A stretch of DNA of 64,000 nt from JBCCIM01 sp965263205 (GTDB lineage Bacteria; Bacteroidota; Rhodothermia; Rhodothermales; JAHQVL01). The stretch is taken from positions 248,001 through 312,000 of the forward strand of contig CBDHHF010000032.1 in the NCBI GenBank assembly GCA_965263205.1, written 5' to 3'. The notes under the pieces were generated by a model that saw nothing but the letters and a program-made list of their open reading frames with translations, was not told the DNA's origin and did no database searches. The position numbers and the translations under genes were made by a program. Positions 1-8,385 of this stretch are shown here, piece by piece; within the stretch, counting starts at the first letter, position 1; each line of letters starts with the position of its first letter.

Positions 1-1029
1 GGACTGGAAAAGCAGGTGGAACAGGCGCGTGAGAAACTGGCTTCTGGTCAAGAAATCAATACGCTGCGCGAGGAAAGTGCAGCGTTAGAAGTGCGTTTGC
101 AAGAAGCCGGTTTTGATCCTCAACGGTTTGAGGCTGTTCGCCGGCAAATCAAAACACTGGAGCAGGCACCAAATGCCTTCAAAGATTTATTGCATGCCCG
201 ACAAAACCTGGTCGATTGGGAAGGGCAGCGTAGCAAAACAATTACCCAACTCGCTGAACTTGCTGAGCAAATTGCTGCCAGTCAGGCGCAGTATGAAGAG
301 CTTCAGGCACAATTGGCCAAAAAAGTGTCGTTGGAAGAAACACTGGCCGGCATGAAGCAGGAGCGCCAAACCATGGAAGAAGCTCTCAGGCTCCTGCAAA
401 CACACGCGGGTGAATTACAGGCCAAACTGACGCAGGCGAAGGATGATCGAAATGCGCGTGCAGCGGGTCGTGCACAAAGCAAGGAGCTTAAGCGAGAAGA
501 GGGCATCTACAGCAAGTTGCGACAAGCGTTCAGCAAGCAAGGCATTCCGTCGCTCATTATTGAACAAGCTTTGCCAGAGTTGGAAGAGCGTGCAAATGAC
601 TTACTGAGTCGCCTTTCTGATGGCAAAATGCGAATCTCCCTCGAAACGCTCAAGGACAAGAAAACGGGTGGCACAAAAGAAACTCTAGAGATCATTATCA
701 CGGATGAGCAGGGGGTGCCCCGGCCCTACGAGACGTTTTCTGGCGGGGAGGCCTTCCGGGTTAACTTTGCACTGCGTATCGCGCTCTCGCAAATGCTCGC
801 TGAGCGTAGCGGTGTGCGCATCAGAACGCTGGGGATCGATGAAGGCTTTGGGACGCAGGATGAAGACGGTATCCAGAATCTCATCGAAGCATTGCAAGTG
901 ATTCAGGAAGACTTCGACAAAATCATTGTTATTACCCATCTTGATCGATTGAAGGAGGCTTTCCCGGTACGCATTGAAGTGGTGAAGCACCCCGTAGACG
1001 GCTCGCGTTTTACTGTAATGCAGAATTAG
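1..1029 (+). CDS. sbcC: SbcC/Rad50-type exonuclease ATPase subunit, C-terminal part
   Basis: The reading frame is open from base 1, so this is the 3' end of a longer gene cut by the window edge. The first part is charged, heptad-like coiled coil (repeated E/Q/K-rich stretches), as in the returning arm of SMC-like ATPases. The C-terminal part has the ABC signature 'TFSGGEAFRVNFALRIALS' and a Walker B/D-loop 'LGIDEGFGTQDEDG', the form typical of SbcC. In the family, SbcC pairs with the SbcD nuclease to process DNA hairpins and double-strand ends in the cytoplasm. The Walker A half and any sbcD lie upstream, outside the window. RecN and SMC have different signature and D-loop wording, so SbcC is favoured. 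Confidence 0.85.
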   Translation, partial: GLEKQVEQAREKLASGQEINTLREESAALEVRLQEAGFDPQRFEAVRRQIKTLEQAPNAFKDLLHARQNLVDWEGQRSKTITQLAELAEQIAASQAQYEELQAQLAKKVSLEETLAGMKQERQTMEEALRLLQTHAGELQAKLTQAKDDRNARAAGRAQSKELKREEGIYSKLRQAFSKQGIPSLIIEQALPELEERANDLLSRLSDGKMRISLETLKDKKTGGTKETLEIIITDEQGVPRPYETFSGGEAFRVNFALRIALSQMLAERSGVRIRTLGIDEGFGTQDEDGIQNLIEALQVIQEDFDKIIVITHLDRLKEAFPVRIEVVKHPVDGSRFTVMQN

Positions 1030-1114
1030 CTTTCCTACATTAACTGCTTATAAGGAAACGTATCAACGGGTAAGGATGTACCTCGGCTTTCGAATCATGA
1101 AGCCAGATGAGTAG

Positions 1115-2191
1115 ATGCACGTTGCTATTTTAGGCGCAGGACTTTCGGGTTTAACTACAGCGTATTTGTTGCATTCCCATGGCATACACGTGAAGCTGTA
1201 TGAAGCGCGAGCGCGGTCAGGTGGGCGCATCTGGACAAAAACACTGGCGGGTGGAGCGCGGGTAGAAGCCGGCGCAACATGGTTCACGCAGGCGCATACA
1301 CACCTCGCCGAATTACTGGGGAATCTAGGAATAGCGCACTTTCCACAATATACCGATGGTATCGGCCTGATGGCTTCTCCTTTTGAGGGGACCGTACAGC
1401 AGTTTGAAGTGCCGCGCAATGAGCCAGACAGTTATCGAATTGCAGGTGGAAGTACAGCGCTAATTACTGCACTCGCCAACCAATTACCCGGTGCTGCCAT
1501 CGAATTAAATACGCAGATTGCGGCAATCGATTGCGCCGGCACCAATTGCGTGCTGCACACAACCGATGAACGAAAATTTGAGGCCGATGTGGTTGTCTCA
1601 ACGCTGCCACCTCGACTGTTTTGTCATTCCATTTCTGTAATGCCGGCATTGCCAAATGCATGGCGTGAAGTTGCTGCATCGACCCACACCTGGATGGGCA
1701 ATGCCGTGAAATTCTTTGTCGCCTATGCTTCACCGTTTTGGCGCTCCAGTGGTTATTCTGGCATGGCATTTAGTCATGGAGGCATCATTCCCGAAATGTA
1801 TGACCATACGAGTGGCGATGAACAAGACGCAGACAAACGAGCATATGCCTTAAAGGGATTTTTGTCGCCTCAGGTATACGGGTACTCTTTTGAAGCGCGT
1901 CGAGAATTGGTTTTGGAGCAGTTGGCACGTTACTTCGGGTCTGAAGCGAAGCTGGTGTTGGAATATGGTGATGTGTTGTGGGGTAACGATGTCTCAACCC
2001 ATGTGCCGGATCAACATGAATTGATGCAGCATCAGAACAATGGTAACCCCGTGCTTCGACAGGCTTTTTTTGATGGGAAGTTGGTGATGAGCGGCTCAGA
2101 GACTGCCGCTCAATTCCCTGGCTACATGGATGGTGCGGTTCGTGCTGGACACCATGCGGCGTCACTTGTCATGGCACATCAGCGCCGCTAG
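1115..2191 (+). CDS. FAD-dependent amine oxidase-type oxidoreductase
   Basis: A 358-residue flavoprotein. The N-terminus carries the Rossmann dinucleotide motif 'GAGLSGLTTAYLL' followed by an acidic strand end and 'RSGGRIWT', the RxGGR motif of the amine oxidase (MAO/PAO/phytoene desaturase-like) superfamily. The C-terminus has 'GSETAAQFPGYMDGAVRAG', the second FAD-binding motif with the conserved E-x(n)-GYMDGAV-x-AG pattern. These two ends make the family assignment firm, while the substrate is unknown. No signal peptide is visible, so it is probably cytoplasmic. It stands alone between sbcC and a convergent gene. The ATG at 1115 is chosen because the Rossmann strand begins immediately after it. 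Confidence 0.85.
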   Translation: MHVAILGAGLSGLTTAYLLHSHGIHVKLYEARARSGGRIWTKTLAGGARVEAGATWFTQAHTHLAELLGNLGIAHFPQYTDGIGLMASPFEGTVQQFEVPRNEPDSYRIAGGSTALITALANQLPGAAIELNTQIAAIDCAGTNCVLHTTDERKFEADVVVSTLPPRLFCHSISVMPALPNAWREVAASTHTWMGNAVKFFVAYASPFWRSSGYSGMAFSHGGIIPEMYDHTSGDEQDADKRAYALKGFLSPQVYGYSFEARRELVLEQLARYFGSEAKLVLEYGDVLWGNDVSTHVPDQHELMQHQNNGNPVLRQAFFDGKLVMSGSETAAQFPGYMDGAVRAGHHAASLVMAHQRR

Positions 2192-2227
2192 GGTTAGCCA
2201 AACCATTCCCTGGTGTGTGAACAGGGT

Positions 2228-3052
2228 TTAATACACAAGGCCAATGTAGAGACCAACGCCTTTGCGTCGCACGGTTGAACTGCCCACAGACGCTTCTTCT
2301 GCGAGGAAGGTACCCATCAATGAAAAGCCTTCGGTAAACCTGAAGCCCAGGTAGCCACGCAACTGATAGATGTTGGGACGCAGGCCACCGAGCTGGTTGC
2401 GGTATTGAAACGTTGATTGAAGCGACACCAAATTACCAAGCAAGATCCGTACTTCTCCCAGGTAGCCAATTTCATAGCTACGCTTTTTTGTATTCAGGTC
2501 ATCGCTGGATCCAAGGCCGGTATAGGCAAAGTCGCCCATACGAATGGTCGTGAGGCCACCAACGCCCACGCCGCGCAACGCAAAAAACGAGCGTTCATTG
2601 CCGATATAAATGGATGGGCCGAGCCGCAAATTAACCCACCGCACATCCAGGTCGAGGAAGCTCGACTTATCGTAATCAATTAAGGTGAGGCCCATGCTCA
2701 AGGGTGTCCGCACAAGATCCATGTCGATGACGCCGACACGCCAACGGAAATCAAACGCTTCCAGGTCGGCAGATCGGACGCCGGCTGATAGAATGGCGGT
2801 CCGCGCCAACCCCGTACCTTTAGAGTCTGGGTCGATTTGCAAAGAGGACGCAATACGAGAATACGTTAAGTGGCCGTAGTAGTCCTCGTTGTCGAAGTCA
2901 TAGAAAAATCGGGGTGATACTTCTATGGCAAGATCCGGGATGGAGCCGGCAATCTGAGCAGTTGCAGACTGTTGTGGCAAGAAAGCGACACCCAGTGCAA
3001 CGAGCAAACACAGAATCTTATGAAAATATTTCACGCTAAACCCGGTGGGCAT
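2228..3052 (-). CDS. Secreted/outer-membrane beta-barrel-like protein, function unknown
   Basis: About 275 residues from the ATG at 3052; a GTG at 3034 or a TTG at 3097 are alternative starts. A signal peptide follows directly (KYFHKILCLLVALGVAFL, then QQSATAQ with a likely cleavage after ATA). The mature part consists of alternating hydrophobic/polar strands rich in Y, F, G and R, ending in an aromatic residue ('GLYIGLVY'), as in outer-membrane beta-barrels that use a terminal aromatic for BAM recognition. I recognise no named family. It follows the EamA transporter on the same strand with essentially no gap, so the two are probably co-transcribed. Confidence 0.65.
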   Translation of the reverse strand: MPTGFSVKYFHKILCLLVALGVAFLPQQSATAQIAGSIPDLAIEVSPRFFYDFDNEDYYGHLTYSRIASSLQIDPDSKGTGLARTAILSAGVRSADLEAFDFRWRVGVIDMDLVRTPLSMGLTLIDYDKSSFLDLDVRWVNLRLGPSIYIGNERSFFALRGVGVGGLTTIRMGDFAYTGLGSSDDLNTKKRSYEIGYLGEVRILLGNLVSLQSTFQYRNQLGGLRPNIYQLRGYLGFRFTEGFSLMGTFLAEEASVGSSTVRRKGVGLYIGLVY

Positions 3053-3093
3053 GTACAAGGCAACGCGCGTTGCTGGTTTGGGGTAAAGAAAAA

Positions 3094-4068
3094 TCAATCT
3101 GCTGCTGTCGCTCGCTTCGTTTCGCTGTTTTGATCACTACGTTCGATACCAATTTTATTGTCGTCCGACCGGTCTCTGCGCATAATTAGCAGACCACCAA
3201 GAATTAGACTTCCACCAATAATCTGTAACAATGTAATTGATTCATCAAGCAGCAGGTAGCCGCCGATCAGTGCAACCAGTGGGACGAGATTGCCAAAGAC
3301 AGCGGTATGGGTTGCGCCAACTCGTTGGACTACAATGATCCAAATTGCAACTGCAATTCCAGTAGATAGGCCACCCGAATAGAGGATCGCTGCCCAGACG
3401 GAAAAGGTTACAACCGACCAGTCAATTTGTTCAAAAAATGGGAGGGCAACACCGAGGTTCAATGGGAATGCAAACAGCAACCCGGCAATAATCAGGACCA
3501 TCGGATCAATTTTACTCGTAACAGGCCGGCTGAATGCTGTGTATGAGCCCCACATAATTGCGGCGCCCAGCGTAAACAGGTTGCCAGTAAAATACGTCCC
3601 TGATAAGCTGATGGTTTTACCACTAAAAAGCGCAACGACGAATGTGCCGGCCATGGAGATAATCAACCCAATCCATGCAACCTTGCCAAGTTTTTCGAAG
3701 CCAAACAGCATGCCGATGATAGCCGTCCAAATAGGGGTGCTCGCCATAATCAGTGCTGAGTTGCCGGCCGTTGTTCGTGCAATACCCAAAATAAAAGCGA
3801 CCTGGTAAAAGAAGTATCCCAGAAGCCCCAATACGAGGACACGGCCGAGGTAGGGTTTGATTTCAGCCCAGTAAAACAGCTTCCAACTTTTGCGCTGGAT
3901 AGCCATCATGATCCAGAGCGCAAACATCGATACGATAAAGCGAAATACATTCAAAACAAACGGATGCATTGCATCTAACGCCTGTTTCAGAATGGGGAAG
4001 TTGATGCCCCATATGAGTACCGTGAGGAGGATGAGCGCATCCTCTTTAGAAATTTGCGATTGTTGCAA
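3094..4068 (-). CDS. EamA/DMT-family transporter (RhaT-like permease)
   Basis: A 324-residue integral membrane protein with ten predicted hydrophobic helices in two similar halves, the duplicated EamA domain of the drug/metabolite transporter superfamily. 'LTVLIWGINFPILKQAL' at the N-terminus is the usual first EamA helix, and 'AAIMWGSYTAFSR' begins the second repeat. Members export metabolites or amino acids from the cytoplasm, and substrate cannot be read from sequence. The C-terminal tail after the last helix is short and charged. The only reasonable start is a TTG at 4068, since an in-frame stop lies a few codons upstream. The gene ends at the start of the beta-barrel gene downstream. Confidence 0.85.
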   Translation of the reverse strand: MQQSQISKEDALILLTVLIWGINFPILKQALDAMHPFVLNVFRFIVSMFALWIMMAIQRKSWKLFYWAEIKPYLGRVLVLGLLGYFFYQVAFILGIARTTAGNSALIMASTPIWTAIIGMLFGFEKLGKVAWIGLIISMAGTFVVALFSGKTISLSGTYFTGNLFTLGAAIMWGSYTAFSRPVTSKIDPMVLIIAGLLFAFPLNLGVALPFFEQIDWSVVTFSVWAAILYSGGLSTGIAVAIWIIVVQRVGATHTAVFGNLVPLVALIGGYLLLDESITLLQIIGGSLILGGLLIMRRDRSDDNKIGIERSDQNSETKRATAAD

Positions 4069-4394
4069 AGACAGGGCTCGGTTGATGTTGTGGAAACTGC
4101 TAAAATATCACTGTCAAAGTTATATTCAGATGACCAGTTTGTTAGATCATTATGTATTCCCTGAAAATCCTTGGAGAGCGTGAGCTTCTCTGTTAATACG
4201 TCGTGGTATGCCGCAAACACGCCACCCATTGCCGTTAAAGTAGCAGAAGCTCTGCAGCACATGTTAGACGGACTTGTGCGTGGAAGCTGGACAAGTCTTT
4301 GCGTCTGCAGTCGCACAATTTTTGGCAGATTTGGCATAAGTGATTGAAATCACATACCTTAAAGCGATATTTATGGGTATTCTGGTTGTTAATT
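4069..4394. other. Intergenic region between divergent transporter and MerR genes
   Basis: About 325 bases between the minus-strand transporter and the plus-strand MerR gene. It must hold the promoters for both. Short open frames on either strand show no family features. I see no long inverted repeat, RNA gene or recognisable operator. Confidence 0.5.
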
Positions 4395-4724
4395 ATGCCA
4401 GCGGAAGGGATTCGCAAACTTTATTACTCCATCGGTGAGGTAAGCCAAATTACGGGCCTTGAGCAGCATGTGCTGCGCTATTGGGAAACCGAATTTCCAG
4501 AGCTCAACCCCCAAAAAAACAGGGCCGGCAGGAGAATCTATACGCGGACGGATATCGATTTTATCAATCGGATCAAACACCTGCTTAAAGAAGAAAAGTA
4601 TACGATCGAAGGCGCGCGCAAAGCGCTTGTACAGGCCGACCAGAACAGGGGCCGTGAGGAGGCGCTGCGAACGGAACTTTTAGCAATCAGAAACTTTCTA
4701 TCCGACATTCTGAACCGGCTATGA
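4395..4724 (+). CDS. MerR-family transcriptional regulator
   Basis: About 110 residues from the ATG at 4395. The frame is open further upstream, but the MerR domain begins right after this ATG. The sequence 'KLYYSIGEVSQITGLEQHVLRYWE' spans helix-turn-helix plus first wing, and 'NRAGRRIYTRTDIDFINRIK' is the second wing. A short coiled-coil stretch at the end would serve for dimerisation. There is no C-terminal effector domain or metal-binding cysteine pair, so it resembles the short HspR/MlrA-like or generic Bacteroidota MerR proteins. DNA binding is confident, but the inducer is unknown. It sits just upstream of tRNA-Pro. Confidence 0.88.
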   Translation: MPAEGIRKLYYSIGEVSQITGLEQHVLRYWETEFPELNPQKNRAGRRIYTRTDIDFINRIKHLLKEEKYTIEGARKALVQADQNRGREEALRTELLAIRNFLSDILNRL

Positions 4725-4771
4725 GGCGCAATCAACAGTTGGATTGGGGCTTCAGTCAGTTTGCTGATGTT

Positions 4772-4845
4772 CGGGACGTGGCGCAGCCCGGTAGCGCACT
4801 TGCATGGGGTGCAAGGGGTCGCGAGTTCGAATCTCGCCGTCCCGA
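4772..4845 (+). tRNA. tRNA-Pro (anticodon GGG)
   Basis: A complete cloverleaf can be folded. The acceptor arm CGGGACG pairs with CGTCCCG, the D arm is GCGCAGCCCGGTAGCGC, the anticodon stem CTTGC/GCAAG closes the loop ATGGGGT (anticodon GGG), and the T arm contains GTTCGAATC. The discriminator is A, and the CCA end is not encoded. GGG reads CCC/CCU proline codons. A Rho-independent terminator follows about 20 bases downstream, so this is a single-tRNA transcript. Confidence 0.95.
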
Positions 4846-4863
4846 CTCATTTTAAATACAATT

Positions 4864-4897
4864 AAGCTTCCTATTCTCTGGAATTGGAAGCTTTTTT
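4864..4897 (+). terminator. Rho-independent terminator of tRNA-Pro
   Basis: Stem AAGCTTCC / GGAAGCTT with a 14-base loop, followed by TTTTT on the plus strand, 18 bases after the tRNA 3' end. Confidence 0.85.
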
Positions 4898-5065
4898 GCT
4901 TTCTGAAATTTGCTGCTTAGTATTAGCGGCAAAACATCGATTAATTATGCTTAACACAAGTTGTAAGGCAGCAATCGTATATGTATCATGGTTTTCAGAA
5001 TGCTCCGTTAGCGTCTGAATAGCCTGCTCTACCCCCGGGTTAATTCAGTGGATTGATTCCTCCTT

Positions 5066-6220
5066 ATGTCTGAACAACCAGCCACAGGCCCATTAGGACA
5101 ATTTCTCGATGATCTGTCCTCCATAAGAGAGAAGCGAAATGTATCTCTCGAAGCGCTGCGTAATGCGACAAAAGTCTATCCCAACGTCATTGCGCAATTT
5201 GAATTAGATGGATTGAAAGACCACCCATTGTTCAATTCATTGTATGTCAGGGCCTTTATTCGTAGTTACGCCAATGCCGTCGGTATTCCGCCGGAAGACG
5301 TTTTGCGCGCGTATGATGAAGCGTTGCAAGGCGCGTACAAGCGTCAGCTAGCCATCGAATATCTCGATTTGCCGCCTGAAGAAATTCAGGCACTTCGTGC
5401 ATCGATTAAGGAAAAAGCTGAGCCCGTTTTTGCTGTAGATAAATTTGAGTTCGAACAGGAGGAGAAAAAAGTTGCCTCTTCCTCAAAAAATGTACAGCGG
5501 ACGCAGCCGGCCAAAAAAAGTTACCAGCGAAAAAATCAGCAGCGAAAAAATCAACAACGAAACACACAGCAGCCTCAAACAAGCGATGCTGCTGATGGTC
5601 GCGCCATCACGTTTGTCCCTAAATCCAAACAGGGGCCCGAAGAATCGCCACTGGCAAGTCTGACCGATGGTGCCAAAGAAGCCGTTTCTTCCTTCTTTGC
5701 ATCGGGCAAGCAAAATGCGTTCATCCAGTGGGGTTTACTGGCCGGCGGAATTGTGCTCTTTGTTGTCGTTGTGATGCAGTTGCTTTCGTTCCAAACCGAC
5801 TCGCCTTCGCTCAACGACTTGCAGCCGGCGGAGCCTGCCGCAACCATTCCGGCAGAAAGCATCTCGCCCATCGATGCAACGCCTGATACGTTGGTCACGC
5901 TTTCAGCGCAGCCTGTCGAAAATACCCCAGCGCGTGCGCCTGTTGTATTGGGTGATTCCATTGCCGTTCAGGTTGTGGCTGCCACGGGGCCACTCGATCC
6001 TTTTCGCATCAAACGTGATACAGATTTGCGCCGGCCATACTGGTTGGATCAAGGTGATACCATGGAGGTTTACCTGAAAAATCGCGCGATCATCGAAGAT
6101 GATCTGGCCGCTATGCAGATTCTGATTGATGGCTATGCGTATCCTATTTATCGAACCGATTCGCTTGCCCGTGTTGTCATCAGCCGCGATTCTGTACAGG
6201 CCTTTCTCGATAGCAGGTAG
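5066..6220 (+). CDS. RodZ-like helix-turn-helix membrane protein
   Basis: A 384-residue protein with the RodZ layout. Residues about 10-90 form a cytoplasmic helix-turn-helix (HTH_25) domain ('SIREKRNVSLEALRNATKV', then 'LYVRAFIRSYANAVGI'). A Lys/Gln/Asn-rich linker follows at 140-180, then a single transmembrane helix near residues 218-240 ('WGLLAGGIVLFVVVVMQLL') and a periplasmic tail with a small beta domain (DUF4115-like). In other bacteria RodZ links MreB filaments to the elongation machinery. The linker contains tandem 'QRKNQQRKNQQR'-type repeats of low complexity. The gene lies 23 bases upstream of ligA and may be co-transcribed with it. The RodZ assignment rests on domain order; the tail is divergent. 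Confidence 0.8.
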   Translation: MSEQPATGPLGQFLDDLSSIREKRNVSLEALRNATKVYPNVIAQFELDGLKDHPLFNSLYVRAFIRSYANAVGIPPEDVLRAYDEALQGAYKRQLAIEYLDLPPEEIQALRASIKEKAEPVFAVDKFEFEQEEKKVASSSKNVQRTQPAKKSYQRKNQQRKNQQRNTQQPQTSDAADGRAITFVPKSKQGPEESPLASLTDGAKEAVSSFFASGKQNAFIQWGLLAGGIVLFVVVVMQLLSFQTDSPSLNDLQPAEPAATIPAESISPIDATPDTLVTLSAQPVENTPARAPVVLGDSIAVQVVAATGPLDPFRIKRDTDLRRPYWLDQGDTMEVYLKNRAIIEDDLAAMQILIDGYAYPIYRTDSLARVVISRDSVQAFLDSR

Positions 6221-6243
6221 CGAGCGCCGTGAGCCCCGACTAG

Positions 6244-8358
6244 ATGGAGATCATTAAACAAACGCGCGACCTGCTCGCCGAGGTGCGTAACCTGGCATCT
6301 GATTCGCCTTCAAAACAAGATGCGACCGCTCTGCGCGATCGTCTCGCCGCTGTACTGCATCATCACGCTCATCTCTATTACGTAGCTGATGCACCAGTTG
6401 TAACGGATGGTGAATACGATGTGCTTTTCCGCGCGCTTCAAGAGGTTGAACGCCAATTTCCCGATTTGCTTTTGCCCGATTCCCCGACCCAACGGGTGGG
6501 TGGGGCACCGATGGACAAGTTTGAAAAGGTGCGCCATCCGGAGCGTATGTTATCGCTTGGGAATGCATTTAATGAAGAGGAGATTCGCGCCTGGTACCAA
6601 CGCTGCGTGAAAGGCTTGCAAGGATTACACGGCGAGGATGTACAACCTGCGCTGGCTGTAGAACTCAAAATCGATGGACTCGCGCTCGCCATTACCTATC
6701 AAAACGGCAACCTGGCGATCGGGGCAACGCGCGGCAATGGTGAGGTTGGAGAGAACATTACGCCGCACGTAAAAACAATCAGTAGCATCCCATTGGCAAT
6801 ACCGGTGCCTGGCAGGGAGGTAGAAGCTATTCCGGAAGGTATTGAGGTGAGGGGCGAAGTGTACATGCGGCGTAGCGAGTTCGACAACATGAACGAAAAG
6901 CTGGAGGCTGCCGGCCAAAAGACATTTGCCAACCCGAGAAACGGCGCGGCTGGCAGTTTGCGCCAGCTTGACCCCTCCATTACAGCAACGCGACCGCTGC
7001 GCTTCTTTGCCTATTCTGTTGGGCCATATGCAGGCAACCAGCCGGCGTCGCAGTCAGCCCAGTTAGAAGAGCTTGCGGCCTTCGGTTTTCCCATCAACCA
7101 GCACTCGCGGCGGTTTGATGATTTGGAGGAGGCCATTGCCTACTGCATTGCCTGGACTGAAAAGCGGGAAACGCTGGATTACGAGATCGATGGGGTCGTG
7201 CTTAAAATAGACGACTTTGCGTACCAGGAAACGTTGGGGTTTGTCTCGAATGCGCCACGCTGGGCAGTGGCATATAAATTCCCCGCACGCGAGGCAACGA
7301 CGATTCTGAATGATATTACTGTAAGTGTAGGAAGAACCGGGACCATCAAGCCGGAGGCCGTACTGGAGCCTGTGTGGATTGGGGGCGTTACGGTGTCAAA
7401 AGCTACGCTGCACAACGAAGACTACATCATCAATCGCGATATCAGGATTGGTGATGCCGTTGTAGTTAAGCGCGCCGGCGACGTGATTCCGCAGGTGGTG
7501 CGGCCGATTCCGAAAGAGCGCGTTAAAGTGCTGCAAAAGTGGCGCATGCCGAAAATGTGCCCTGCATGTGAATCAGAACTGGTCCGACTTGCTGATGAAG
7601 CAGATTACTATTGCCTGAATACGGTGTGCCCGGCAACGTTTATCCGCCTGGTTGAACACTATGCCAGCCGGGGGGCGATGGATATTGAAGGCCTGGGTTC
7701 GAAGCTGGCAGTTTTATTGAGCGAAGCAGGGCTTGTTAAAAATCTGGCTGATATCTATCGCCTTGATACAGCATCATTGCTTACGCTTGAGGGGTTTGCT
7801 GACAAGAAAGCGGAGAACCTGCTGCAAGGCATCGCTGATTCCAAACAGCGGACATTGAGCCGGCTTATCTTTGGGCTCGGCATGCGGCATGTCGGCAAAA
7901 CGACGGCTGAGCTGCTGGTAGCTCACTATGAAAATCTGCAAGCAATGGGCGAGGCTTCGGTTGAGGAGTTGGAAGCGATTGAAGGCATCGGGCCGGTGAT
8001 TGCGCAGAGCGTTGCAGATTGGTTCAAGATCGAAAAAAACCAGGCGCTGGTTGCAGAACTGGCAGATCTGGGAGTAAACTTAAGCCGGCTAGAAGAAGAG
8101 GCGCCTGTTGTAGCGGGTGATGCCGGCTCAGCTGTCGCAGGGAAAACCTTTGTGCTTACCGGCACGCTGCCGAACCTGGGGCGCTCAGATGCCAAAAACT
8201 TGATCAAGCGCGCCGGCGGCAAGGTTGCATCCAGCGTAAGCAAGAAAACCGATTATGTGGTAGCAGGCGAGAAAGCCGGCTCGAAACTCACCAAAGCGGA
8301 AGAACTCGACATTACCATCCTCGATGAACCCGGATTGCTTGCCTTGCTCGAGCAATAA
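6244..8358 (+). CDS. ligA: NAD-dependent DNA ligase LigA
   Basis: A 704-residue ligase, slightly longer than the E. coli enzyme at the N-terminus. It has the NAD-binding Ia region ('LYYVADAPVVTDGEYD'), the adenylation motif 'KIDGLALA' with the nucleophilic Lys near residue 142, the OB-fold, a four-Cys zinc finger (Cys 439, 442, 457, 462), helix-hairpin-helix repeats ('LEAIEGIGPVIAQS') and a C-terminal BRCT domain from about residue 625 ('GKTFVLTGTLPNLGRSDAKN'). It seals nicks during replication and repair using NAD. All key motifs are intact. The ATG at 6244 gives the usual N-terminal helix pair. Confidence 0.98.
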   Translation: MEIIKQTRDLLAEVRNLASDSPSKQDATALRDRLAAVLHHHAHLYYVADAPVVTDGEYDVLFRALQEVERQFPDLLLPDSPTQRVGGAPMDKFEKVRHPERMLSLGNAFNEEEIRAWYQRCVKGLQGLHGEDVQPALAVELKIDGLALAITYQNGNLAIGATRGNGEVGENITPHVKTISSIPLAIPVPGREVEAIPEGIEVRGEVYMRRSEFDNMNEKLEAAGQKTFANPRNGAAGSLRQLDPSITATRPLRFFAYSVGPYAGNQPASQSAQLEELAAFGFPINQHSRRFDDLEEAIAYCIAWTEKRETLDYEIDGVVLKIDDFAYQETLGFVSNAPRWAVAYKFPAREATTILNDITVSVGRTGTIKPEAVLEPVWIGGVTVSKATLHNEDYIINRDIRIGDAVVVKRAGDVIPQVVRPIPKERVKVLQKWRMPKMCPACESELVRLADEADYYCLNTVCPATFIRLVEHYASRGAMDIEGLGSKLAVLLSEAGLVKNLADIYRLDTASLLTLEGFADKKAENLLQGIADSKQRTLSRLIFGLGMRHVGKTTAELLVAHYENLQAMGEASVEELEAIEGIGPVIAQSVADWFKIEKNQALVAELADLGVNLSRLEEEAPVVAGDAGSAVAGKTFVLTGTLPNLGRSDAKNLIKRAGGKVASSVSKKTDYVVAGEKAGSKLTKAEELDITILDEPGLLALLEQ

Positions 8359-8385
8359 TCACAAAATCCACCGTCCCCAGCCGCT